Positions 39,501-51,500 of a DNA stretch of 64,000 bases are shown here, one piece after another. The position numbers and the translations under genes are program-made. The notes under the pieces are model-generated. The model had not been told where the DNA came from. It was given only the letters and a program-made list of their open reading frames with translations, and ran no database searches. Each line of letters begins with the position of its first letter. Positions within the stretch are counted from its first letter, which is position 1. This DNA is from Ricordea florida (Eukaryota > Cnidaria > Anthozoa > Corallimorpharia > Ricordeidae): positions 3,216,305 to 3,280,304 of the forward strand of contig OX453287.1 in assembly GCA_949710005.1 (NCBI GenBank), given 5' to 3'.

Positions 39501-42500
39501 TGAAGGAATGTTTGCTAGTAAATTAGATGGCATTAATTTTGTATCTTCTTTTTTCCCACTATTAGTGTATGACATTCTATTATCAACAATACTACACATT
39601 AATCTCAAGGGTTCATTTATATTTACATTAATTTCATATATTCTATTTCTATTCAAAATTTCGGGTAAACCTAAATATTTTTGTAAACCATCGCTAATTT
39701 TAATGTCAAATGATTTATTATTAATTATATAGTTAATATTATCGCCGTCAAATATTAATATATTTTTACCTTTTTCAGTTATACTAATTAGTATTTTTAT
39801 ATCATTGATTGAATATGTTCCAGGATTTACTACTACTAATTTATTATTATTTGGATCACTTATTTGCTCTAACTTTTTGAAATGAATCAATCTTTTGGTT
39901 TTTATATTACAATCTAGTAGTTGTAACTCATGAACATATTTTATTGGTGGATCTAAATAAATCCTTGTTTCAGAATCATACATTGTAATACTGAACATAT
40001 TGTTTTGATTACATGATATTCGCCTTTAGATTATGTAATCAAAACATTAACGAAATAAAAACCAGGATAATAATCCTCCGGCAAGCATTAAAACAATAAG
40101 ATTATTTTGATGAGAAGATGTTTCTATATTACTAACTTCTTCCTCATTGTTTGATTCATAGCTATTGTTTAGTTTAGGTTTTCTTGGTTGAGGGTTGGTA
40201 TTTAATAAAACTTTTGATGACCCTAAACTGTGGGGTATTCCAACAGTTTTTGTCTCAACATTTATTGAATTATTTACTCCAAAGGTCATATCTTCTGTTA
40301 CCTTTTTCAAATCATTATTGTAACCAATAATGCTTTCTGTATTTATTATTAAATTGCTTGGCATTAACCAAACACCAGGAGCTACAGCCAAATCAAGGCG
40401 AGATTTTGATTCTTGAACCGCTGTTTGATATCTTTGAATTGATTTGGATGTGTCATTTTCAATCACAGAACTTTCAAATAAAGATATAAAGTTTTGTTGG
40501 GTTTCAAAACCGCCGCCCCCTTTACTAACAATTGAAGTTCTAGTATTAACTTGTGAGCCTAAAACACAATAAACAAAAGCTTCAATTGATCTATTTATTC
40601 TTCCCAATCCCGCCTTTGTTAATCCATGCCCAGATTCTGCTATAAACCAAGCATATTGAAAATCAACAAAATGATCATTTCGAAGCATTGATACTAAATC
40701 TCCGTTATTTTTTCTTCCACCATCATCGTAAAATTTATTTTCGCTGCTCGGCCAAATATTAGCTTTTGTATCATAACCTCTTATAATCCTGACATTTTGG
40801 TATCCGCCACCCGTTGCTTGCGCGGAAACGCTTCCAGGAACGCTTCCGGGGTCCACGTATCCTTTCCCATAATCAATGAATACATCCCCTAAACCATGAT
40901 TTGTACCGCCCTTAAATCTAAAATCGGCTAAAGTTTTATTCCATCCCTTATAATCTTGATTATTACTTAAATCAAATTCTGCACATAAACGATTATAAGC
41001 ATTTTTGTTGTATGGATTATTTTTTAAGGAAAAAGTTTTTTCGTCGGGTAATGGCACGTACAATTCATATAATATTCTTCTTATTGTAAAGTAAATGTGA
41101 AATACAAAAAAACTTCTAATAACTTTCGGGTAACTAAAAATATCACTTAAACTTACACCGCATCCAGACGTTGCGCACCAAACCGCCATGTTTAATTGTT
41201 GCGGCCACTGATTAATATTTGGTTTACTCAACCAAGCTCTAGCTTCTTTTCCACTAGTAAACCCCACAGTTTGATTTTTAAAAACATTTTTCATTGTTGC
41301 TGTGAAACTATCTTTTTCTGAAACATATATATTTAGATTGATTAATAATTTTGTTAAATTAAGGGCAAATTCGTCGAATTTAATCCCAGGTATTGGGTAT
41401 TTTTTGTTTGTAAATGATAAACTTTTTGGAAACGAGCCAACTTTTGGCTTATTTTCTAAACCTAAATCCCCCCATAATAGTGTTTTCAAATTAGAAGGAA
41501 GATCATCAGTCCATGTTTTACCGGAAGGATCATCATTAGACATTACAGTCGTTCCATTAACTTTCCATTTAATGAAACCGCCAAATGAATCATTAACAAA
41601 TGTAAATTTATCCAAGTTAACATTTGGATATCTAGTTTTGAAATCGTCCAATAACATCTTATTCTTTGTTTTCCAATTTACCTGATCTTTAGATTAAGAA
41701 TAAGATGTAAAATCAATTAATCTCTCTTCTAACCCCCGCAAAACAATTGCACCCCACATCAGTTCTTTCAAAAGAAATTTTTAATGAGCGGGATTGGTTA
41801 ATTCTTTTAATAGATCTTCTCGAACTTTTTTCCTTATTATAGACATGTCGAAGTTTTTTTCTGAAGCTTTTCTAAATTTTTGACGAACTTCTTGTTTTAG
41901 TTTTTGAAACTTTTCTAATTCTGCTAAAATTATGGAAAATTCTTGATCGGATATAACATTATCTTTCAAAGCTTTTGAAACCAAATCGTTAATGGTGTTT
42001 AATTTTGATTTTGCAATTGCTACTGTTTGTTCGTGTTTACTAACTTTATGAGAAATTTTTTTAGAAGCAATACCAAATCCAACCGATAATCCACCAAAAA
42101 CCCCACCTACAACACCCAAGGGAACACCAACTATCGCCCCAAAACCGGTAAGAGAAGTTCCAAGTCCACTTGCGGAAAGAATAACTGAAATCATACCACC
42201 GCAAACACTTATTTTTGTAAATATTCCTCTAGCTCTATTATATTTTTTTCTTACTTCTTCGTAATGTTTAATTTCTTTCTCAAGATTTTGTAATACTTCA
42301 CTTGATTTTTGTAGTCTGAAATTAATAACTTGATCGTTATTATTTGATAATTGTGGATAAATTCCATTGTATTCTCCCATATTGTATTTTACTGGTCAAT
42401 GTGTTATCTTTAGATCTACTTTCTCTTCTTTTTTATACTTTCCACAAAATATAGAACTACAGCCATTATCAAAAGCCAAGCATTCTTTCCTAAAAATCCA

Positions 42501-45500
42501 ATAACCTCACCTGCTGTTTTGAAAAGAAAGCTAACTATTGCACCGACCATTCCTGGCAATATTTCACCTAATTTTTTACCAATAGTTTTCAAACCATTTC
42601 CCACTCCTTTGCCCAAAGTAGATAAACCCTTTGAAAGACTAGAAACTATAACTCCAATTACTGTACCTACAGCAATGATAACAGCAGTTATTGTAAAACC
42701 ATGTTTTTTGAAGATATATTTAACGCGTTCTCGTAATGGCATTCTTTCTTGGTTTCTGTCTCTTTCAGCAACATCGTTTGCTATATCTTCTGCGTTTTCT
42801 ATAATTTCTTTATTTAAATTTTCTTGTTCTGCGACTTCTTCTGGAGTTTTATTGGGTTTATTATCAAGAACTTTTTTTCTTTCAACCCTTTCATTTTGTT
42901 TTTCTTCTTTATTCTGAATTTCTGAATCAAGTTGTTCAACTATTTCTGATCTAGTTGGGCCAATAATTTCTTTTAATGTTTTAGGAAGTCGTTGATATTT
43001 ATTTTTAACATTTACTAGTTTACCATCTGAAATTTCATATTCTCCCCCTTTCCCACCTTTGAACTTATAAGTTGCTTTTTTAATTCCTTCTCCAATATCT
43101 CTAAAATAAGATATCATTTTATCTAGTTTTGCTCTTGGGTTTATTTTTAAAAGTTCTTCTTCAGCTTCTTCTTTTTCTTTTATCTTTTCTAAAAGAGGCT
43201 GATTTTCATTAATACCACCAATGGGAGTTTTTTCATCTTCATCATAATCATTATTTTGTTGGCTTGTTGATGAATATGTTTGAAGTTCCATATTTCTATT
43301 ATCTACATTATCATCCCAATCCTCATCATCTCCCGGTTCATTTAATTTAGTTGGATCTAAATCTTCTGGTGAATATCCTCCCTCTGCCATGATTTTTTTA
43401 CTCATCTGTAAGAAATCTTTAGATCCCCTAGAGTTGAAGGTAAAAAATGATTTAAAAAGAAAAAAATATAAAAGAAAAAAAATATAAAATGATGAACGAA
43501 AATACCCAATTAATAGATATTAATAATTATGATCCTAAGAAAAGTATGATCTTTTCTAAACCAATTTTAGGTGAAGTTCCAGATAAAAAACCAAAAGTAG
43601 AATTTAGACGAATTAAAATTTTTTCAAAAAATGAAGATGGAACTAAAGGAGAATTAGTTATTCCAACTGGACGTTTGTATTCATTTGGAGTTTCTGAAAG
43701 TTTTTCAACTTATTCTTTTCCCTTATGTTTATGGAGTGGAAATAGACCCACTAATGAAGAGAAAAAATGGATAGAAAAATTTGATGAAATAGTAGATTGT
43801 TGCATTGATCATATTATAGAAAATAAAGAAGAAATTGATAGATTTGAGTTGAAAAGATCTGATCTCACCAAAACAAAGGGAGGTTTTAATCCTCTATATT
43901 GGAAAATGGAAAAAATTGAAGATGGTAAAAACAAACCTTGTATGCAAAGAGTTCCTGATAGAGGGCCAACATTATATCCAAAATTAATTTCATACAAAAA
44001 AGGAGAAATTCTTACAAAATTTTATGATATTAGAAGTGAGGATTGCAATGAAACAATAAACCCCAAAGATTTAATCAATAAAGGTTGCCACGCAGAGTGT
44101 TCGATCAAAATTGAATCAATATTTATTGGTAGATGTATTTCTTTGCAAGTAAAACTTTATGATGCTCTTGTTGAAACGAAAAAAGAAATTAAAAGATTAG
44201 CTCCACGCAAAAAATATAATGAAGAAGTAATTATTTCTGACGGTGAATCTGCTTCTTCCTATATTGGTTATGATGATGAAAATGAAGATTCTGGTTCTGT
44301 AAGCTCAATGTGGAGTTTTAATTTGGTGGACAACTAATCATAATACCTTATGTTATATAACTAAAATTACTGGTTACATAACAAAAATAATAATTTATAA
44401 TAATTTACTTACAGCGTAACCTAAACCCAACATTCCAGCTCCAACATATACCATTTCTCCTGTTTTTTGTTCATCGCTTGGTTTGTAATAATCTGAAAAT
44501 TTGGGTTCTTGCATTTGTCCATACAATTCAAAAGCCTGATTTGTAGTAGAAATATTTTTTGATGCTTGATATTTTTCATCTTTTTTCTTCATTTTCCAAT
44601 CAAGCATTTTTTGTCTTTTTTCCTGATATTCAGCGTAATCTCTTTGATATTTTTCCATTGCTTTATCGTGTCTTATTTTTTCTGTATCAACATTGCGTCC
44701 AGATATATATTTTGCAAGAATATTTCCTCCGGTAAATGCTGTTGCATTCAATATTGCCCCTATCGTCATCATTGCTAATGTTGCCATAATTTTATTTTGG
44801 TAAAATCTTTTGTTCCTCTAAATATGTTTTTAGATACATACTTCCAGATAATACAGCAACCCATTTTGCATAATTTGTAATACTTGAGGATGGATCGCTC
44901 AAAAATGATTCTTTCATTACCTTTTTTGCCACATAACCAACCCCAGCACCTAATCCGATAAGTACAGCTGAATCAGTTACAGTTTTCACAAGTTTGTTTT
45001 CGTTTGACATGATTTTTTACTACATCATTAAGAAACTTTTAAATAACTTTATGTAGTAAAAAATATAATTACATCATTCCAATTTTTGGTCTATCTGTGG
45101 GTTGTGGTAATTGTGGAACTTGTGATAAATCAGGTATCCTATTAGAATATTCAACCCTAGCTTTTTCCCGATATCTCATAAAAAGATCAAATGCTGTAAA
45201 ACCCAATCCAACAACAGATAAAACAGTAGTAAAAGATAACTCTGGAAGCCATGATTTATATTCATTATTTGTCTTTTCTTGATTATACCCCATTTCTACA
45301 TTTTCATTTTGCGCCTCTCGTTTCATCTCCCTAGCTAATGCTTCTTTTGCTTTTTTATTATATTCAGCTAATTTTTTACCAGCTGCGACTTTTTTAGGAT
45401 CTTTCTCTTTCTTTTTAGTATCTTTATTTTCAGGTGCTGGGTCAGCTGTAATTTGCTCAACTTCTACTTCAGATTGTTTAGACATTGTTATTTAGATGCT

Positions 45501-48500
45501 ACAAATAAGTTTTTAGATCTGTTTAATATACTGTATCAACACCTTCAGTAGATTGCTTAGTTTCCTGATCAGTTGTGTTATAATTTACTGGTTCTTGTTG
45601 ATTTTTGTTGAATTTAACGTGTTTAGCTACTTGAAATAGTCCGCTAGCAAGTGCTGCCAATCTTCCTGCTTTTAATGCTAATAACCCAACAATGTTTGTT
45701 AATTCACGATTTACCAAATCATCATTCTTCAAATCATTGCAAAGAGATTCTATATCATCAACTGGAACTAAATATGAAATAAGTTTAGAAACTAATTGTA
45801 GGGATGAATCTACTAATCCACCATTAATTTTCTTGCCCATTACTGCTTGATAACGATTAAAATATTTTTCTACATCGCGTTCCGATAATTTCTTTATATC
45901 ACCCAGACTCATTTCAACCCCCAAATATTCCTTTGTTGTTCCTAAGGCTGCGAGAATGGCAAGTGATTCTTGTTTTATTTCAAGTTCATTATCATCCTTT
46001 ACCTCTTCCTTTTCTTCTATATAATCTTCAAGGTTTGTCATCTTTTGTGATAATAGATTTATTAGTTTTAAATCACTTCTGGTATCTCCAAATAACAATT
46101 AAATGGGTAACGTAAAGATAAAAAAAGTCTAGAATATTTTTCAGTTTTCAGTAGTTGAACAAACTTTTTACTAGTTTCATAATCCATATCTCCTCCATAA
46201 TCTTCAAAAAACATCTTCATGCCTTTTTGCGAAGGATTATGAAAAGTAACAACGCAGGCAACATTTTCTCGGAATGGTTTTGCAATAGATGTTAATTGTT
46301 GAGTTAAAACCCACATTGATAACCCATGATGCCTTCCAGAGAATGCTAAATCTATAAACTTGTTTGATCGCTTTTTCAGATCGTTAGATACTGCACAATC
46401 ATCCAAAACTATTAATGTATTTGTTCCAGAAAAAAAAGTTTGGCAATCATTTAACAATTCATTAATCTCATCAATATTACTTGCATCAGGTAATAATACA
46501 TAGAAATGTTTATCTCCTCGAGCAAAATTATGATATGTTTTATTTTTAGAATAGGTTGGACAAATTAACACAATATATTCAAAAACTTTCCGGAAAGGGC
46601 CTCGGAGCTGTTCAATTAAGTACTTTGTTTTTCCACAATTTGTTGGTCCTGTTATAATACAATGGAATGGTATTTTATCTCGTAAATCTTCCATGATTTT
46701 TTTGTATCATAACATTATGTTTTTAGATTCTCAGTACTTAATTGATCTCAAACTTGAATTCATAATCTCCATCATTGCATCTGCTACAACAAACATATGG
46801 CAAGTTACGGTTCCAGATCCGCTTTGTTTCCTTTTAATTTCTATTTTTACACCATCATGCGTATTATTTAATGCCAATCCTCCTCCATGAATGTGATTAT
46901 CGGGGTGCGTTCTCATATCAACCCAAAGAGCAAACTTATCTGCATAAAAATCCTTTTCTTTCAAAGAAATTTGCAACCCATCATCTCGATGAAATCGTTT
47001 CTTCACGGATTCCCAAAGATCAGATGGAATCATTCCTCTAGAGTATATTCTATTTGGTACGCCATCAACATCAATTTCAACGGAAGATATACCTGGATTA
47101 TAAAAATTTTCAGAATCCCTTGCTCCTGCGGCTTGAGGTAATAAAAACAAAAACAATATCCCTGACATTGATCTTCTCGGTAAATTAATATGCTGATTAA
47201 TAACACCATCTCCACCAATTGAAAATGTAAAAGTTTTGTGTAAGGTAATATTTTCATAAAAGAATCCTTTACCCACCTGATAAGCTGCTTGCGCCTCGCG
47301 GGCTAAGTATTCACTAGAAATTGAAGAATATTCTAACTCTAAGTTTTTGATTGAATATGATGGTGCTTTAGTTGTATCAGAATAAATAAGAATATTAGTG
47401 ATTGGGGCAAGTGTAAGCTCAAATATAAGATGATTTTCCAACCCTTTCGGATAAAAAACACCATGATCGTTTAGAATAGGATGATTTATTGGTATTCTAT
47501 ACTTTGAACCATGAACATTAGCGAGAGCAACTTCTTTTACATCTTGTGTTTTTGCATCTCCAGCTTTTGTTCTAAGTTTTCTCATATTTAGAGAAGAAGT
47601 AATACCATGTTTTAATTTATCTTCTCGCTCTTCCGCAGTTAAAAATAAATCGCGATATGTTTGAAATAAATCATATCTTTGAGTATCTTGCAATGTTTCT
47701 CCTCCAAAAAGAACTTTTAATCTGGTTACAAGATTGGCCGACAAATTATTAACAACCGTATTATTTGCATGACCCTCAACATCTAAATCAAATAGAAGAG
47801 ATACACTTCCAGGCACAATCACCAAATTCTCAGAAAGTTTTGGAATATTTATATATAATGTTTCTCCTGGACTGGCTGTGGATGGATTGAGGGTAATTCG
47901 ATTCAATGTTGATTCTGCTTTCAAACCAAATGGTTCTTTGGGAATTCTGTTTGGATTAATTTTTTCAGACGTCATTGTAATTTATAAGATACTTTGGTTA
48001 ATCTTTAAACCTGTGTTGTTCTATTTTCTAACTTGGAAATATGTTTTAATAAACCTTCTCTCGCCTCAGGAATTAAAATTAAAACATTAAAAATTTTATC
48101 ACCATCTTCCATATATAGAATTTTTTTTCTAATAATTTTTTTCATAATGTTGATTTGGTATTCGCTAAATTTTATTTTTTCTTCCTCCTCCACCATTTCA
48201 ATTTATAAGATAATTTGTTTATTTTTAAATGAATAACAAAAATATACTCTCAAAAATATATTATTCAACTGAAGGATATTGGAAAGGATATTCTGCAATT
48301 CCTAAATTAGCCGAAAAAGCGAAAGTAAGTGAAAATGAGGCAAAACAATGGTTGCAAAAACAAGCAATATGGCAAATCTATCTACCTTCGCCTAAATATA
48401 TACCTAGACCGCACTGGACTGTGGATAAACCCAATCAGATTCACCAAGCGGATTTATTATTTTTACCGCATGATAAAATTGGAAGAAAAACATATAAATA

Positions 48501-51500
48501 TGCGTTGGTTGTGGTTGATATCGCCTCGAGATATAAAGATGCGGAGCCATTAACTTCAAAAGAAAGTCGAGAGATATCAGAAGCTTTTGCAAAAATATAT
48601 TCTAGAAGATTGAAATACCCTAAAACATTAATGGTTGATCCTGGAAAAGAATTTATGGGTGAAGTTAGTAAACTCATGAATTACCATAATGTAAGAATAC
48701 AAAGAAGTGAGGCTGGTAATCATAGAGCCCAAGCATTTGTGGAAAACGCAAATAAAATATTGGGGGAAAGATTATTTAGCCATCAATATGCGCAGGAAAT
48801 GATTAGTCATGATCGATCAAGAGTATGGGTGAAAAGATTACCAGCTATTCTAAAAACTTTGAATAATACAAAAAAGAGAATAACCGGTAAAGAGCCTGAT
48901 GAGGCTATAAAAATGAAAGAGATTGATATTAAAACTAAAAATTATCACCGAGCTGTTGGCCTTGATGAGGTTAGACTACCAATTGAAGTTAGGGTTAGAT
49001 ATTTATTAGCTCCCGGTGAACTTGAAGGTGGAGAAAGAAGAAGAGCCACAGATCCTATTTCGAGTATAAAAGTTTATTATATTTCTGGAAGTAGAATTTC
49101 TCCTAATCAACCTGTTTTATACTTTTTACAAGATGGCCCAAGGCGGGGTTTTGTGCGTGAAGAATTACAGGTTATTCCGTATGATACAGAGTTACCTCCT
49201 AATTCTGTTTTGAAATGATCTAATACAATGGTTTTGTGTGAATTCCATCCTCATAAACCCATCTTTTATCATAATATCCATTCAATCCCTTTTTATTTTG
49301 TGTATATGTCACAATTTGATTATCATTGACCCTAAATCCTGTATTTTGTGCCATATCAATTGAACCATTCAAAGCTGACATGTATCTACCCCAGTTTACT
49401 TCATTTTGTCCATGCTTTTCTCCTTTAGTACTATACTTTACTTTTCCTTTCTCATCCTCCGCGTAATAACATTTTGAAGAAAGTGCAATCATTCGTATAC
49501 CATCAAACTCTTTTTTGAACAAACCCGGAGTCTTGTCATGATATTTAGAAGTTGATAGGAATTTTTCTTTTCCCCCATTAAAGTATTCTTTTCTCATTTC
49601 AGGTTTTATAATATCATCCAAATTTTCATCCGAGATTGCCATGTACATAGAATCAGTATCCATTTGTATCAACTCAAAATCCTTTCTATCTACATATTTA
49701 TCTAGAAAATCGTAATAGAATTCCAACATTCTTAATTTTGCTAGCTGATACACCGCAATTCCACATTGATAGGGTCTGTCTATTTTTATTAATCTTTTTC
49801 GTTTTACTATTTCATATGTATCATTTATTTCATTAAGATCTTCAAAAAACGCAGATCTTAAGGCTTTTTCAACCTCTTCCTCATCCTGAGTATACCTTGT
49901 AATATTATGTTTTTCTTTATCTTCTATCATTTTACCATAAAAAGAATTTCCCCTAAGTTTATTCGTGTCGGCTAATTCTTTACAACCTTTGTACTTTGGT
50001 TTTAATTTTTCAATCAAAACTTTGATATCTTTATTTTCTTCAATAACTTTAAATATATCAGGAAATTGGTTTAATTCATTAGTAATTTTTACTACTTCAT
50101 CAATTTTGTTTTCTTCAAAAGCCTTACTTAGTTTTTCCAATAAAACCTCAATATCTCCATCTCTTCTTGCGTCTGCCACCTCTTTTGGAAAAAATCCAAA
50201 GGGCCTTCCCGATTCATACTTTAAAATATTATGAATGGCGATAATCTCCAAACCATGATTAAGATACCATTTTATCATGGGTGTATATAAAAATATCTTT
50301 TTTGCCTTTGTAACACCAAGTAATTTTTTATTGTCTTTTAGATGTTTTCTACCTGTCGCTCTTTGATATTCTTTCATATGCTCTGGTACTAAATATTCAG
50401 GAACGGAGTCTACAATAAATAAAGGGGAGAACTCTTCAAACTTTTCTTTTAGGTGATCAGGGGTATGAATATCAACTTGACAAAATCCGAAAAGATTACC
50501 ATCAAGAATATCTTCGCAAATCTTCTTAATAAATTTAGGATCTGATGGATTTTCAACCTCAAAGCATTCTTCTTTTTCGCATGGCATTTCTTGTCCAGAA
50601 CAATATAAATATAAACCATTTGCATCAACCCCCATAATTCGCACACATTTTTTCGGATTTTTATATTTATGAGAACGAATCGTTGTTTTTTCTGCCTCAG
50701 CATATCTCATAAATACAATACTAGGACCTCCAACCATACCCGTTTTCAATAGTTTATAAATCTTGTTTTTGTCGCATATTTTACAATCTTTTCTTATCTT
50801 TTGGCATTTTTTACAAAACTCGTTATTACAACATCTATGAATACAGTATTGTCCTGGGGCGTATAATTCAGGATCACCTTTCTTCTTCATTTTTTGGTAT
50901 TTATTTAGAACAGCCCTCATTGATACACCCGGAATCGAAACAGCATCTTTTAATATATCAATTTCATCTGGATAATATAAACACCTTGTTTTTTCAAGGG
51001 CTTCTAGAAAGGGAATAACATCATTCAAATTATACTCTTTCAACCAGTCTAACATTGTAACACAGCCCCTCTTTTCGAATTCGAGCAAATATTCTTCATA
51101 TTCTTCTTCTGAAATGTTTTTCTTTTTCAAGGAAGAGTAAAAGTCTTCATGTTTCACCGGTCCAACATGAGAAAGCTTTTCATAACTATCCAATTTTTCA
51201 TAAGGAAGTTTAAGTTTTTTGGCTTCACAGTTGTTTGCTTTGCACCACTTATCAAAAGAAACCCCAGGCGCAAGGTAAGACATTATATCCAAGAATTTGA
51301 AATGCGGTGTTGATAAAAACATATACCTATTCTGTTTCTTTGCAATAAAAATATCCTTAGTTCTATCGGTCATGTGTTTTATAAAATGCCTTTTAATCAA
51401 ATTGATATCATATTTTCCACTATTAAATCCCAAAACAGGTACTTGATTACACCATTCTTCATATTTTTGTAAGACATTTTTTTGTAAGGAATCTTGATCA

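Noticed and set aside
46042-46098. Longer start for the 45523 gene
   Set aside because: It would overlap the end of the ATPase gene; the Met at 46041 avoids this and has the usual upstream spacing.
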